Source: Staphylococcus equorum
GTDB taxonomy: Bacteria; Bacillota; Bacilli; Staphylococcales; Staphylococcaceae
Direction of reading: 5' to 3'
Length of the DNA stretch: 64,000 bases
Assembly (NCBI RefSeq): GCF_029531845.1
Contig: NZ_JAMBPV010000002.1
Coordinates: 310,001-374,000, forward strand
Shown here: piece after piece, positions 52,244 to 63,850 of the stretch
How positions within the stretch are numbered: the first letter of the stretch is position 1
Layout: each line of letters opens with the position of its first letter
The notes under the pieces: model-generated
Database searches by the model: none
What the model was told of the DNA's origin: nothing
The model's input: only the letters and a program-made list of their open reading frames with translations
Made by a program: the position numbers and the translations under genes

Positions 52244-53167
52244 TCAATATACTGTTTGTTTAAATAAAAAGCCTTCGTCAAACGGACGATGTTCTGGTTG
52301 TATAGCTTCAATTGGATCGACAAGCATAAATTTTTCATCTTCATAAACTTCAGGATCTTCATGATATAAATCAATGGCTTCCCTATATTGTTCTGTACAT
52401 ACATTAATATATGTTTCTGATTGTAATACACCATCTATTTTCAATGCATCTATACCTGCTGCTAAAAGTGGTTCTAGCTCTTCAATTAAACATATATCAT
52501 TAGGTGACATGATATGTGTACCATTATAATCTTCATACACCGGATATTTATTATCACGTTCTTCATCGTATAATAATAATTCATTTGCTTCTTTATTCCG
52601 TTTAATTTTCATTTGTCGCTCTTGGAATGTATAATAATTACCTAATAACATACGTTTAGATTGGAACATGCAAGTCATTCCATGTACTTGAACTTCAATC
52701 TCAACATCAGCGTTTTCTTTAATATTGATAATCTCTTCTAAACTTAGTTCTCTAGCTAATTGAGCACGTTGAGCACCTTTTTTCCCCCAATAATTACATT
52801 GAAAGTAATTAGTAACTAGTGCTTCAGCATCCCAATTTAACGGGATTGGATGTTCTTGTTGTTTTACATACATAACCACTGCTGGATCACCAAATATGAT
52901 ACGGTCTACTTTAATTTCATGCAAAAAATCAATATAAGACGCTAATGCGTTCAGATGATAATTATGAAAAATGCCATTAACAGCGGCATAAGCTTTTTTA
53001 CCTTGACTGTGTATTAAATCCACAGCTTTTATCATATCATCTTTATTAAATTCACCTGCGAGTCTTAAGCCGAATTTTTGTTCGCCAATTACAAACGCAT
53101 CAGCGCCTTTTTCAATTAATATTTCAATATGTTCAACAGATTTTGGTGTTACTAATAATTCTGTCAT
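52244..53167 (-). CDS. trhP1: tRNA hydroxylation protein P1 (U32 peptidase family, YrrN)
   Basis: Partner of TrhP2 in forming ho5U34 in tRNAs. The 307-aa protein is the shorter U32 member. It has KGADAFVIGEQKFGLR, VHGMTCMFQSKRMLLGNYYT and NDICLIEELEPLLAAGIDALKIDG; the cysteine cluster is less complete than in TrhP2. It overlaps the end of trmR by 4 bases. Confidence 0.88.
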   Translation of the reverse strand: MTELLVTPKSVEHIEILIEKGADAFVIGEQKFGLRLAGEFNKDDMIKAVDLIHSQGKKAYAAVNGIFHNYHLNALASYIDFLHEIKVDRIIFGDPAVVMYVKQQEHPIPLNWDAEALVTNYFQCNYWGKKGAQRAQLARELSLEEIINIKENADVEIEVQVHGMTCMFQSKRMLLGNYYTFQERQMKIKRNKEANELLLYDEERDNKYPVYEDYNGTHIMSPNDICLIEELEPLLAAGIDALKIDGVLQSETYINVCTEQYREAIDLYHEDPEVYEDEKFMLVDPIEAIQPEHRPFDEGFLFKQTVY

Positions 53168-53811
53168 TTTGATTCCCCTTTAATTGAAATTGCCAAACCA
53201 TCATCCATATTCAAAAAATTCGTAGTATAATCTGGGTGGTTCATTAGCCATTCATTGTAATCTTGTACTTTCTTTACCATTTGTCGTACATTCCTATTAC
53301 GAACGACAGAGATATCAGATACAAAACCGTGGTAAAGCACGTTGTCAGTAACAACGATGCCACCTATTTTTAATAATGGTGTATAAAGTTCGAAAAACTT
53401 TTTGGATTGTGCCTTTGCTGCGTCAATAAATATCATATCATAACTGCGATCACTCACATTTTCAACTTGCTCTAATGCATCGCCTTCAATTAATCTAATT
53501 TGGTTATTATATTGAAATAACTCAATATTTTCTTTCGCTTTATCTTGCATTTCTATATTACGTTCAATTGTAGTCACATTAATTTTCTCAGAAATAGAAG
53601 CAAATTGCATTGCGCTATAACCAATTGCAGTTCCAATTTCTAAAATATTAATAGGTTTATGTAATCTAATAATTTGTTTTATCATTTCTAAAGTGAGTCT
53701 ATCAACGATGGGCACTTGATTTTCCTCTGCATAGGTTCTTAATGATTCAATATTTTTATCAGTTTGCTTATGCAAATTTAACAAATATAACTGATTATTA
53801 TCCATTTTCAT
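53164..53811 (-). CDS. trmR: tRNA 5-hydroxyuridine O-methyltransferase (YrrM)
   Basis: SAM-dependent O-methyltransferase that in B. subtilis converts ho5U34 to mo5U34 in tRNA. The 215-aa protein has ILEIGTAIGYSAMQFA (motif I, about 58-73), MIFIDAAKAQSKKFFE and VTDNVLYHG, the pattern of the catechol-type methyltransferase fold. The ATG at 53811 is four bases after AAGGA; a second ATG two codons on is also possible. First gene of trmR-trhP1-trhP2-udk-greA, behind a long structured leader. Confidence 0.88.
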   Translation of the reverse strand: MKMDNNQLYLLNLHKQTDKNIESLRTYAEENQVPIVDRLTLEMIKQIIRLHKPINILEIGTAIGYSAMQFASISEKINVTTIERNIEMQDKAKENIELFQYNNQIRLIEGDALEQVENVSDRSYDMIFIDAAKAQSKKFFELYTPLLKIGGIVVTDNVLYHGFVSDISVVRNRNVRQMVKKVQDYNEWLMNHPDYTTNFLNMDDGLAISIKGESK

Positions 53812-53859
53812 AACTTCCTTTGTTGTAAAATGATACTTTTTGACTTAAATAATAAAATA

Positions 53860-53885
53860 AATCAGTCAGAATAAATTGACTGATT
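53860..53885 (-). repeat. Hairpin in the trmR leader
   Basis: AATCAGTCA/TGACTGATT (9 bp, 8-base loop) followed on the minus strand by TATTTTATTATTT, about 50 bases before the trmR ATG. It could work as an attenuator, but the T tract is interrupted. Confidence 0.5.
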
Positions 53886-53990
53886 GTCTCTAATAAAAGT
53901 AAATGATAACTAGCTTTTTATAAGGGTACGCGTTCAAGTGTTTATATATAGGTATACCATAAATATACAAAACGTACGATTGAAATTAAC

Positions 53991-54019
53991 TTTATATATT
54001 TTACCATAAACTAGCACAA
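53991..54019 (-). promoter_or_regulatory. Candidate promoter of trmR-trhP1-trhP2
   Basis: TTGTGC (54014-54019), 17 bases, TATAAA (53991-53996) on the minus strand, giving a leader of about 170 nt. Within the 53812-54253 gap I otherwise see the hairpin at 53860 and two terminator-like hairpins at 54137-54204, and no gene. Confidence 0.45.
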
Positions 54020-54136
54020 AATATAAGTGTAAATTGTGTTTCAAAGCTGTGACGCCCTTCATATTGTTGCTTACGGGGATGGGGGTAATCAATTTAAACA
54101 ATAATTTGAACTCTTACTTATACCAACAATATAAAA

Positions 54137-54170
54137 GCTGTCAACAAAACCCTACACGCTTGTTGACAGC
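54137..54170 (-). terminator. Terminator of the alaS-ireB-yqgF-yrzB operon
   Basis: GCTGTCAACA/TGTTGACAGC (10 bp, 14-base loop) followed by TTTTAT on the minus strand. Confidence 0.75.
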
Positions 54171-54172
54171 AA

Positions 54173-54204
54173 GAAGGGATGATTTCTAGTGAAATCATCC
54201 CTTC
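54173..54204. repeat. Perfect 14-bp hairpin downstream of yrzB
   Basis: GAAGGGATGATTTC-TAGT-GAAATCATCCCTTC lies two bases from the terminator at 54137 and lacks a T tract on the minus side. It would sit in the yrzB 3' UTR. Confidence 0.75.
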
Positions 54205-54253
54205 GTTATTTATTCATCGCTATAAGAGGTTATATGCGCCATCTATAGTTATT

Positions 54254-54580
54254 TTATTCGTGATCGTGGTCATGATCATCCATTTCAGTATTAACTACTT
54301 CTTCAATCATATCCCATTCTTCGTCTGTTTCAACTGGTAAGAATTTACCACCTTCACCATTTTCGTCTTGTTCGTTAATCATCGGTACTAATTCAATTAA
54401 ATCTTCATCATCAGATTCAGCGCCTTCTTCAGCAAGAATGACATATTCTTTCTTGAATTCTGGGTGGAAAAATTCTAGAACTTTACGGTATAAAACTTCA
54501 TTACCTTCTTCATCATATAGTGTTAATAATTCCTCTTCGTTGTTGATTTCTAATTCTGCATCTTTATTTTGTTCTGTCAT
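54254..54580 (-). CDS. yrzB: DUF1292 protein YrzB
   Basis: Small, very acidic cytoplasmic protein (108 aa) of unknown function, conserved in Firmicutes after alaS-yrzL-yqgF. Visible: [43 protein letters not shown] core and an acidic Asp/His tail (DDHDHDHE) that might bind metal. It starts 16 bases after yqgF and is the last gene before the double hairpin. Confidence 0.85.
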   Translation of the reverse strand: MTEQNKDAELEINNEEELLTLYDEEGNEVLYRKVLEFFHPEFKKEYVILAEEGAESDDEDLIELVPMINEQDENGEGGKFLPVETDEEWDMIEEVVNTEMDDHDHDHE

Positions 54581-54596
54581 TATTAAACGCTCCTTT

Positions 54597-55025
54597 TTAT
54601 TGAATAGAGTCTAAATAGCCTTGCAATATGAATACTGCTGCCATTTTATCTATTACTTTTTTTCGTTTCTGTCTAGAAACATCTGCTTCCAGTAAAGAAC
54701 GTTCTGCAGCCATGGTACTTAATCGTTCATCCCACATAATTATCTCTACAGATGGCAGTGCTTCTTGAAGTTGCTCCTTGTATTGTAACGAAGCCTCGCC
54801 TCGAAATCCAATAGAATTGTTCATGTTTTTCGGTAAACCTATAACAACAGAGCCAACATTCTCTTTTTTTATAATTTTCACTAATTGTTCAATACCTAGT
54901 TCATTGTTTTCTTCGTCTATACGGAGTGTGTCTAATCCTTGGGCTGTCCAACCCATTAAATCACTTACTGCAATGCCAACAGTCTTACTTCCAACGTCTA
55001 AACCTAATATTTTATGCGTTAACAT
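54597..55025 (-). CDS. yqgF: YqgF/RuvX-type RNase H-fold nuclease
   Basis: Holliday-junction-resolvase-like nuclease now linked to pre-16S rRNA 5'-end processing. The 142-aa protein has the RNase H fold motifs [16 protein letters not shown] (first catalytic Asp), [13 protein letters not shown] and [17 protein letters not shown]. The TTG-or-ATG start at 55025 is 3 bases from ireB. Third in the alaS operon. Confidence 0.93.
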   Translation of the reverse strand: MLTHKILGLDVGSKTVGIAVSDLMGWTAQGLDTLRIDEENNELGIEQLVKIIKKENVGSVVIGLPKNMNNSIGFRGEASLQYKEQLQEALPSVEIIMWDERLSTMAAERSLLEADVSRQKRKKVIDKMAAVFILQGYLDSIQ

Positions 55026-55028
55026 ATA

Positions 55029-55289
55029 TTATTTTGAATTCTCTTGTAAATAATTCGAAACAAGTTCTTCCATAATATCGTCACGATCTATACGACGTAT
55101 TTGGTTTCTAGCCTCGTTATTACGAGGAATATAAGCTGGATCACCTGATAGTAAATAACCTACGATTTGATTTACAGGATTGTACCCTCTTTCATCTAGT
55201 GTATTATAGACATTTTGCAATACTGTTTTGACATCTTCTTTTGGAATTTCATCGTAATTAAACTTCATTGTTTTATCAAAATTTTCCAT
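55029..55289 (-). CDS. ireB: IreB/YrzL family regulatory phosphoprotein (UPF0297)
   Basis: Small protein (86 aa) whose Enterococcus homologue IreB is a substrate of the Ser/Thr kinase IreK and affects cephalosporin tolerance; the role here is inferred. It has the conserved [27 protein letters not shown] start, with the threonine that is phosphorylated in IreB, and [23 protein letters not shown]. Between alaS and yqgF. Confidence 0.88.
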   Translation of the reverse strand: MENFDKTMKFNYDEIPKEDVKTVLQNVYNTLDERGYNPVNQIVGYLLSGDPAYIPRNNEARNQIRRIDRDDIMEELVSNYLQENSK

Positions 55290-55356
55290 TGTTTAGCACT
55301 CCTTCGTATCAAGTAAAAAAGTTCTTATTTACATTCTACATTACTATACACTGAAG

Positions 55357-57987
55357 TTATAGAGTTTTAATGTAATCTTTAATGAAACGTAATGATTCTG
55401 TGATATTTTCAGGCTGTGTTCCTCCGCCTTGAGCCATGTCAGGACGGCCTCCGCCTTTTCCACCTACAATAGGTGCCATATTTTTAATAATGTCTCCTGC
55501 TTTCACTTTAGCAGTTAATTCTTTTGGTACAGTGGCAACTAATGAGACTTTTCCATCTATGTTACTCACTAATACGATTACTGTATCCTGTAATTTTGAT
55601 TTAAAATCATCCATTGTTTCACGAATTGCTTTGGCATTTGTGACTTCAACTTCTGTTGCTAAAACTTTCAAGCCATTTATATCTTCAACTTGGTCAGTGA
55701 TATCACCCATTTTCAAGGCCGTAACTTCTTTATTTTTTTGCTCTAATTGTTTTTTCAGTTCTTTTTCATCAGTTTGCATTTGCATAACTTTTTCTAATAC
55801 TTGCTCATCTGTTTTAACTTTAACCTGAGACTTAACAGCATTAAAGTTCTCTTGAACAGATTCTAAATAAAGGAATGCTGATTTACTTGTAAATGCTTCT
55901 ATACGACGCACACCTGCACCTGTACCTGATTCACTAACAATTTTAAACAATCCAATTTCAGACGTATTATTCACATGGATACCACCACATAATTCAATAG
56001 AGTATGGTGCCATGTTTACAACTCTTACTACATCACCATATTTTTCACCAAATAGTGCCATAGCGCCTATTTGTTTAGCCTCATCAATTGGCATTTCTTG
56101 GATGTTAACATCGATGCTATTCCAAATTTCTTCGTTAACGCGTTGTTCAACACGATCTATTTCTACTTGGCTCATAGGACCGAAATGTGAGAAATCAAAT
56201 CTTAAACGGTCTGCTTCCACCAATGAACCAGCTTGATTTACATGATCGCCTAACACTTCTTTTAAAGCAGCATGTAATAAGTGTGTGGCACTGTGGTTTT
56301 TCTTGATCGCACGGCGGTCTTCGTGATTCACGCTCGCAGAAACCTCAGCACCTTTTTTAACAGTTCCAAACTGAACTTCACCTCTATGTAGGTTTTGTCC
56401 ATTTGGTGCTTTCGTTACTTCAGTCACTGCTGTCTCGAATTGTTCGTTACTAATTATACCTTGGTCTGCAACTTGTCCACCACTTACAGCGTAAAAAGGT
56501 GTTTCATTTAATACAAAATGAATTGCCTCGCCTGCTTCAACCGTATCTACTAATTCTCCATTATAGATAATGTCAGTAATCGTTGTTGCTTTCTCCGTAA
56601 CGTCGTAACCTACAAATTTACTTTCTGTAGTTATTTTTTTCAATACTTCACTTTGGATTTGCATAGATTGAGAGCTTTGACGTGCTTGTCTCGCTCTATC
56701 TCTTTGTTGTTGCATTTCAATTTCAAAAGTCTGCATATCAACATTAAGGTTTTCTTGTGTTGCAATTTCTTCAGTTAATTCAACTGGAAAGCCATAAGTA
56801 TCATATAATTTAAACGCATCTTTACCACTTATTTCTTGAGTTGAATCTTTAGCTTTTACAACTAAATTATTTAATATCGCAAGTCCTTCTTCTAAAGTTT
56901 CGTGGAAACGTTCTTCCTCTGATTTAATAACACGTTTAATAAAATCTGATTTTTCTTTCACGTTCGGATAATAAGGTTCCATAATATCCGCAACAATATC
57001 AACCAACTGATACATAAATGGTTCGTTAATTTCTAGAGATTGACTGAATCTTACAGCACGGCGTAATAATCGACGCAATACATAACCTCTGCCTTCATTA
57101 GCTGGTAATGCGCCGTCAGCAATTGCGAATGCTATTGTTCGTATATGGTCAGAAATCACTTTAAATGCAACATCATAAGCATCTTTTTCTAAATATTTTT
57201 TACCAGAAACTGCTTCAACTTCATGAATAATAGGCATAAACAAATCAGTTTCATAATTTGTACGCACATTTTGGGCGATAGAAGCCATTCTTTCTAGACC
57301 CATACCAGTATCAATATTTTGGTTTGGTAATGGTGTATAAGTATGATCTTTATTATGGTTAAACTCACTGAACACTAAATTCCATACTTCTAAAAAGCGT
57401 TCATTTTCTCCACCAGGGTAAACTTCTTCTTCAGGATCATCGTGACCAAATTGATCGCCACGGTCATAGAATATTTCAGTGTTTGGACCAGATGGACCTT
57501 CACCTATATCCCAGAAATTACCTTCAATACGGATGATTCTACTTTCTTCTAATCCCATTTCTTCATTCCATATTCTATATGCTTCTACATCTTCAGGATG
57601 AACTGTGACATAAAGTAATTTTGGATCCATTGCCATCCATTTTTCACTTGTTAAAAATTCCCACGCAAATTGGATTGCTTCTTTTTTAAAGTAATCGCCA
57701 ATTGAGAAGTTTCCTAGCATTTCAAAGAACGTATGGTGTCGGGCAGTAAAGCCTACATTTTCAATGTCATTGGTACGAATCGCTTTTTGTGAATTCACTA
57801 TGCGAGGTTTTCTAGGTGTTTCTCTACCATCAAAGTATTTTTTCAATGTAGCAACACCAGAGTTAATCCAGAGTAAAGAATCATCATCAATAGGGACTAA
57901 CGGCGCTGAAGGCTCAACCATATGTCCCTGTTCAACGAAATAATCAATAAAACTTTGTCTAATTTCACTAGCTTTTAAGTTTTTCAT
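55357..57987 (-). CDS. alaS: Alanyl-tRNA synthetase
   Basis: Charges tRNA-Ala and clears mischarged Ser/Gly. The 876-aa protein has the class II core with [20 protein letters not shown] and NTEIFYDRG, the tRNA-recognition domain, the editing domain with HSATH (H565, H569) and ELCGGIHV, and the C-terminal DHH-A1 oligomerisation domain ending [12 protein letters not shown]. First gene of the alaS-ireB-yqgF-yrzB operon, under a T-box. Confidence 0.97.
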   Translation of the reverse strand: MKNLKASEIRQSFIDYFVEQGHMVEPSAPLVPIDDDSLLWINSGVATLKKYFDGRETPRKPRIVNSQKAIRTNDIENVGFTARHHTFFEMLGNFSIGDYFKKEAIQFAWEFLTSEKWMAMDPKLLYVTVHPEDVEAYRIWNEEMGLEESRIIRIEGNFWDIGEGPSGPNTEIFYDRGDQFGHDDPEEEVYPGGENERFLEVWNLVFSEFNHNKDHTYTPLPNQNIDTGMGLERMASIAQNVRTNYETDLFMPIIHEVEAVSGKKYLEKDAYDVAFKVISDHIRTIAFAIADGALPANEGRGYVLRRLLRRAVRFSQSLEINEPFMYQLVDIVADIMEPYYPNVKEKSDFIKRVIKSEEERFHETLEEGLAILNNLVVKAKDSTQEISGKDAFKLYDTYGFPVELTEEIATQENLNVDMQTFEIEMQQQRDRARQARQSSQSMQIQSEVLKKITTESKFVGYDVTEKATTITDIIYNGELVDTVEAGEAIHFVLNETPFYAVSGGQVADQGIISNEQFETAVTEVTKAPNGQNLHRGEVQFGTVKKGAEVSASVNHEDRRAIKKNHSATHLLHAALKEVLGDHVNQAGSLVEADRLRFDFSHFGPMSQVEIDRVEQRVNEEIWNSIDVNIQEMPIDEAKQIGAMALFGEKYGDVVRVVNMAPYSIELCGGIHVNNTSEIGLFKIVSESGTGAGVRRIEAFTSKSAFLYLESVQENFNAVKSQVKVKTDEQVLEKVMQMQTDEKELKKQLEQKNKEVTALKMGDITDQVEDINGLKVLATEVEVTNAKAIRETMDDFKSKLQDTVIVLVSNIDGKVSLVATVPKELTAKVKAGDIIKNMAPIVGGKGGGRPDMAQGGGTQPENITESLRFIKDYIKTL

Positions 57988-58045
57988 CCTTAAAATTCCT
58001 CCATCTCAAATCAAGTTATAACAGTTATAAGAAAAAATTGAAAAT

Positions 58046-58305
58046 AAAAAACGCCCATCCTCATAAAAGGGACGAACGTTTCGCGGTACCACCCTGGTTA
58101 TAAGCATTAGTAAATCTATTTCTAACTAAATTTTAAAGATTTACATATCAGACCAATAGTTATTCTTAAAATTTACTAACTCACACTTATCACTTAATTA
58201 GTTAATATTTATACTGACATAAAGTAGCGTTCAACTGTATTATCTGCACTTTCCACCGACCAGTACATCTCTTTTTGTCTAACACAGCCTACTCACCTTT
58301 ATGCT
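58046..58305 (-). promoter_or_regulatory. Alanine T-box riboswitch of alaS
   Basis: Minus-strand leader with the T-box core AGGGTGGTACCGCG (58082-58095 region), stem I elements including GTACTGGTCGGTGGAAAG, and a probable GCT specifier codon in GAACGCTACTT (about 58226-58236). The terminator CGTCC/GGGCG has six T (58045-58075). Together with the promoter this fills the 57988-58341 gap. Confidence 0.92.
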
Positions 58306-58316
58306 AAGTTAATTAT

Positions 58317-58345
58317 ATTGTATTTACTTTCGTTACTAATGTCAA
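58317..58345 (-). promoter_or_regulatory. Promoter of alaS
   Basis: Perfect -35 TTGACA (58340-58345), 17 bases, -10 TACAAT (58317-58322). The -35 overlaps the last codons of recD2. Confidence 0.75.
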
Positions 58346-60738
58346 TCTTCTACAAAATCATATGGGGAAATCTCTCCCATGTTGATCATAGGGTTAATTT
58401 TAAAGATATTATCTTCAGTCAAAATAATATCTGCATCTATTGTTTTACTTATTTCAATACTATCTTCAACATCTTCTGTTATTTCGTTATTGAAATAACT
58501 TTTCAGAAATGTACATAATTGAGTCATTCTCACTTGACCATGCGTTTTTAACCCAATATCAAATGCTTGTGGGTCACCTAAAAATATAAGCGATTGCTTC
58601 GCTCTGGTAAGCCCTGTATATAAGATAGGTTTTTGTAACATCCTAAAATATTGTTTGACCATTGGCATAATGACTATAGGAAATTCAGAGCCTTGAGACT
58701 TATGAATTGATGTGCAATATGCGTGTGTTAATTCTAATAAATCTTTTCGTACAAATGTAATTTCATTGCCATCAAAATCAACAACAAGTATGTCTTTATT
58801 TAACGCATTTTCTTTCGCCCAAAATATGCCTACGATTACTCCGATATCACCATTAAAAATATTATCACTTGGCCGATTCACAAGTTGTAAAACTTTGTCG
58901 CCTTTTCTAAAAACAACATCACCAAATTCGATTTCTCGAGTATCTTTATCTTTAGGATTCAGTATATCTTGCAAGACAGTGTTCAATTTTTTAATACCTG
59001 CCGAACCTTTATACATAGGGGCTAATACCTGAATATCACTCATGTCATATCCTTTATTTACCGCACTTGTCACTACTTTCTCAACTACTATTGGTATTTG
59101 TTCAGTAGTACATTTGATAAAGTTACGATCATGGAAACGCTGTGTAATATCAATCGTTTCGCCCAATTTCATTCTATGTGCCAACTCAATAATGCTAGAA
59201 CCATCTTGTTGTCGATATACTTCCGTTAAATTAACACGTGGGATGACTTTTGAATCAATTAAATCTTTGAACACCTGTCCAGGACCAACAGATGGTAATT
59301 GATCTTCGTCACCTACTAATATAACTTGTGCGTCTATAGGTACTGCACTCAAAAATTGATGGAATAGCCATGTATCAACCATCGACATTTCATCAATAAT
59401 AATAAGTTTTGCAGATATTTCATTATCTAATATGTCTTCAGGTTGTGTATCTTGATTCCAACCAATTAGTCGGTGTATCGTCATTGCTTCTAAACCTGTA
59501 GATTCTGCTAACCGCTTCGATGCTCTGCCTGTAGGTGCAGCAAGCACAACTGGATAATCATCATTTTGGTAATCATCATAATTTAATGATAACCCATGAA
59601 TCTCTGCATATAATTCTACAATACCTTTGATTACTGTCGTTTTACCAGTACCAGGACCACCGGTTAACAACATAATTTTAGTATTGATTGCAGTTTGTAG
59701 CGCGTCTCTTTGGGAGTCGGCATATGTTACTTCATTACGATTCTCGATTTCACCAATTTCAAGCAATAATTCTGATTGCTCAATTTCTTTTAATTTATTT
59801 GTATGCGTAAAATTACGATATAAGTTTTGAACACTCTTTAACTCTGAATAGTACAAACTTGGTATTGCAACTTCATTTTCTTGTTGGATTAATTTCGTGT
59901 CATTTACTAAATCTTGTAATACATTTATAAGTTGTTGTGCATCAATTAGCTCTGCTGGTGGTTGAGACAACATATCTTGTGTCATTTCCAGAACATTATT
60001 TGTAGGTAAATAAGTATGTCCTTGTTTAATACATTCTTCTTCTAAAACGAATAGTAAACCAGCTTTCAGTCGTTCATCATCATTAAATTGAATACCCACG
60101 TTGCGCGCTAAGGTATCTGCTTTATTAAAACCGATGCCTTTTACATCATAAACCAATTGGTATGGTGTATTTTCAACAACTTTAAGCGTCTCACCTAAAT
60201 AGGCTTGATATATTGCCATTGCGAGTTTCGGACCAAACCCTAAATCGTGGAGTCGTATAATGATTTGTTCTGTTTCTTGATTACTAGCGATTTGTTCTGC
60301 AATTTGCTTTTGTTTATTCTTGGGTAGACTCGGTACTTTTTCTAAAACAGCAGGGTCATTTAATATATCGCTAATGGCATTTTCGCCTAACTTATTTACA
60401 ATGTTTTGTGCCGTTTTCTTACCGATACCTTTAAAAAGATCACTGGACAAATAACTAATAATTGCTTCTTTTGTTTGTGGCAACTCTTTTTCAAACGTTT
60501 CAGCTTTAAGTTGTTTACCGTATTTTGAATGTGTTACAACTTGACCCTTAAACGTATAGACATCACCTTCAGCAATTTCTGGAAAAAACCCTACAATTGT
60601 AGGCATTGAATCGAAATTTTCGTTTGTTTCAATTGTATCTACTTTTAAAACCGTATAAAAGTTTTCTTTATTTTGAAATAAAATGGCATCCACGGTTCCT
60701 TTAATCATTGAGTTATTAAACAATGTAGGGTCTTCCAT
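58342..60738 (-). CDS. recD2: RecD2-type DNA helicase (SF1B)
   Basis: 5'-3' helicase of the RecD2 group, not part of RecBCD; involved in DNA repair and fork maintenance. The 798-aa protein has an OB-like N-terminal domain, tandem helix-hairpin-helix motifs (about 90-200), Walker A GGPGTGKT (K366), IIDEMSMVDTW, the QTP-like GDEDQLPSVGPG motif and a C-terminal TRAKQSLIFLGD. Follows the TPR gene by 3 bases. Confidence 0.94.
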   Translation of the reverse strand: MEDPTLFNNSMIKGTVDAILFQNKENFYTVLKVDTIETNENFDSMPTIVGFFPEIAEGDVYTFKGQVVTHSKYGKQLKAETFEKELPQTKEAIISYLSSDLFKGIGKKTAQNIVNKLGENAISDILNDPAVLEKVPSLPKNKQKQIAEQIASNQETEQIIIRLHDLGFGPKLAMAIYQAYLGETLKVVENTPYQLVYDVKGIGFNKADTLARNVGIQFNDDERLKAGLLFVLEEECIKQGHTYLPTNNVLEMTQDMLSQPPAELIDAQQLINVLQDLVNDTKLIQQENEVAIPSLYYSELKSVQNLYRNFTHTNKLKEIEQSELLLEIGEIENRNEVTYADSQRDALQTAINTKIMLLTGGPGTGKTTVIKGIVELYAEIHGLSLNYDDYQNDDYPVVLAAPTGRASKRLAESTGLEAMTIHRLIGWNQDTQPEDILDNEISAKLIIIDEMSMVDTWLFHQFLSAVPIDAQVILVGDEDQLPSVGPGQVFKDLIDSKVIPRVNLTEVYRQQDGSSIIELAHRMKLGETIDITQRFHDRNFIKCTTEQIPIVVEKVVTSAVNKGYDMSDIQVLAPMYKGSAGIKKLNTVLQDILNPKDKDTREIEFGDVVFRKGDKVLQLVNRPSDNIFNGDIGVIVGIFWAKENALNKDILVVDFDGNEITFVRKDLLELTHAYCTSIHKSQGSEFPIVIMPMVKQYFRMLQKPILYTGLTRAKQSLIFLGDPQAFDIGLKTHGQVRMTQLCTFLKSYFNNEITEDVEDSIEISKTIDADIILTEDNIFKINPMINMGEISPYDFVED

Positions 60739-60741
60739 TAG

Positions 60742-61407
60742 TTATTCCTCCTCTGCTATAGTTTTAAAAGTTTTGATTGCGTGTTGACTCATCACATGTT
60801 CTGGATTAGCCTCTACCGCACGTTCAAAAATTTGAATGGCTTGCGTTGTATCTTCAGTTTGCATATAAGTTGCTAAACCTAGATTATATAAAGCATCTGA
60901 GTGCTTCTTATCTAATGTTAATACATGGTTCAATTGAGTGATTGCTTGTTCAAACATTTCTAAATGACATAATACCAGACCATATTGAAATTGAACTTCT
61001 ACATCATTACGCTCATCTTGTTCTGCAGCAGTCATTAAGAATGGTAACGCCTCTTTAAATGCCTCTAGTTGATTAAATGACATACCAATCATATAATTGG
61101 TATCTACTAAATCTACCTTGTATTTTAAAGCTTGCTGATATAGTTTGATTGCTTCACTGAATCGTCCTTCATTATAATATACATTGCCTAAATTATAATA
61201 AATCGCCCCATTTTCCGGATCGAGTGTTATCGCTTTTTGAAAAAACTTTTCAGCCTTCTCAACTTCACCCGCTTCAGCAATTAAAATACCTGCGTTTATG
61301 TAATTTTCAACTTCTTTAGGATTTTCTTCAATATTTGCAAATAATGCTGTTAATGCTTCTTCAATATTACCTTGTTTAATTAATTTATATATTTGTTCTT
61401 GATCCAA
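60742..61407 (-). CDS. TPR-repeat protein
   Basis: Soluble 221-aa protein made of about six tetratricopeptide repeats (e.g. AEKFFQKAITLDPENGAIYYN and GRFSEAIKLYQQALKYK), so probably a protein-protein adaptor. No enzyme motif, signal peptide or membrane helix is visible. The gene order mnmA-TPR-recD2 is conserved in staphylococci and bacilli (yrrB in B. subtilis), but a function is not established. Confidence 0.85.
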   Translation of the reverse strand: MDQEQIYKLIKQGNIEEALTALFANIEENPKEVENYINAGILIAEAGEVEKAEKFFQKAITLDPENGAIYYNLGNVYYNEGRFSEAIKLYQQALKYKVDLVDTNYMIGMSFNQLEAFKEALPFLMTAAEQDERNDVEVQFQYGLVLCHLEMFEQAITQLNHVLTLDKKHSDALYNLGLATYMQTEDTTQAIQIFERAVEANPEHVMSQHAIKTFKTIAEEE

Positions 61408-61470
61408 TTTAAACCCTCATTTCTGACTATTTATTATAACATTTGCTTGTCTTTTTGAAATCATATTTTA

Positions 61471-61519
61471 GAAAAAGAAATCGTTAGTTACTATAATATA
61501 TAGCTTACTAACGATTTCT
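61471..61519 (-). terminator. Terminator after mnmA
   Basis: 13-bp perfect stem AGAAATCGTTAGT/ACTAACGATTTCT with a TTTTTC tail on the minus strand, 15 bases after the mnmA stop. Confidence 0.85.
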
Positions 61520-61534
61520 AAGTAAAATGTATTA

Positions 61535-62647
<1,113 letters not shown>

Positions 62648-63790
62648 CTATATTTCCTCCTTAAATTTGTGATGAATTTTGTGTATTTCCGCAGTTATAT
62701 ATTTAATCTCTTGCTCAGTGGTTTGTTCATTAAAGCTAAATCTTACAGAATGTTTTGCGCGTTCTTCATTACCATACATTGCTACTAAAACGTGCGATGG
62801 TGTCGTTGTACCTGCTGTACATGCAGAGCCGGACGAGACATATATATTAGATAAATCCAATAAAGTAAGCATTGTTTCTACATCAACGAAAGGCAAATAT
62901 AAATTAACGATATGCCCTGTCGAATCAGTCATAGAACCATTCAATTCAAATGGAACAGATCGCTCTTGTAATGTAACGAGAAATTGATTTTTCAAATTCA
63001 TTAAATGAACATTATTATCGTTTATATGATTGTTAGCTAAAGTCAAAGCTTCAGCTAATCCTACAATTTGCGGGAGATTTTCTGTACCTGCTCTTCGTTT
63101 TGCTTCTTGTTCTCCACCTAATTGTGGAAATTGCAATATTGTTTCATTTTTAATTAATAACGCACCTACACCTTTGGGGCCTCCAAATTTATGTGCAGTG
63201 ATACTCATGACATCTATATTAAATTCATGAAAATCTATTTCAAGATGTCCTATCGCTTGGACTGCATCAACATGAAACAAAGCGTTAGATTCAGCTATGA
63301 TGTCGTCAATCTCATACATAGGTTCAACTGTGCCTATTTCGTTATTAACAAACATGATTGACACTAAAATTGTTTCGTCCGTGAGTGCTGCTTTTAATTG
63401 GTCTAGTTGTATTAAGCCTTCATGATCCACATCTAAATATGTCACTTCAAAGCCTTCTTTTTCGAGTTGTTCAAATACATGGAGTACGGAGTGATGTTCA
63501 ATTTTAGATGTAATGATGTGTTTACCTTTATGTTGATGTTCGTACGCAATACCTTTTATTGCAGTATTATTAGATTCAGTAGCGCCACTCGTGAATATGA
63601 CTTCACTTGGCTTAGCCTTAAATATCTTCGCTACAGTTCTACGCGACTCATCGAGATACTTTCTTGCATCTCTACCCATACTATGAACAGAAGATGGATT
63701 ACCATAATGAACGCTATAAACATCCATCATTTTATCTATAACTGCTTGTTTGACTGGTGTTGTTGCAGCATAATCTGCATATACTTCCAT
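62648..63790 (-). CDS. Cysteine desulfurase (NifS/IscS-like, partner of MnmA)
   Basis: PLP enzyme that takes sulfur from cysteine. The 380-aa protein has the PLP lysine K201 (ITAHKFGGPKG), the HH of SKIEHHSV (99-100), FHVDAVQA and the mobile active-site cysteine C324 in SSGSACTAGTTTPSH. Adjacent to mnmA it matches B. subtilis YrvO, a dedicated sulfur donor for tRNA thiolation. ATG at 63790 after AGGAG. Upstream in-frame extension of nine residues is rejected. Confidence 0.93.
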   Translation of the reverse strand: MEVYADYAATTPVKQAVIDKMMDVYSVHYGNPSSVHSMGRDARKYLDESRRTVAKIFKAKPSEVIFTSGATESNNTAIKGIAYEHQHKGKHIITSKIEHHSVLHVFEQLEKEGFEVTYLDVDHEGLIQLDQLKAALTDETILVSIMFVNNEIGTVEPMYEIDDIIAESNALFHVDAVQAIGHLEIDFHEFNIDVMSITAHKFGGPKGVGALLIKNETILQFPQLGGEQEAKRRAGTENLPQIVGLAEALTLANNHINDNNVHLMNLKNQFLVTLQERSVPFELNGSMTDSTGHIVNLYLPFVDVETMLTLLDLSNIYVSSGSACTAGTTTPSHVLVAMYGNEERAKHSVRFSFNEQTTEQEIKYITAEIHKIHHKFKEEI

Positions 63791-63850
63791 GTTTGACACT
63801 CCTAACAATTTTATCAATGTTCCAATGATAGCACCAACTAATCAAATTTT

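Noticed and set aside
52231..52434. N-terminal extension of trhP2 overlapping trhP1 by about 190 bases
   Set aside because: The extension has no family similarity, while a GTG at 52230 has GGAGG at ideal spacing and gives the normal start of the U32 family.
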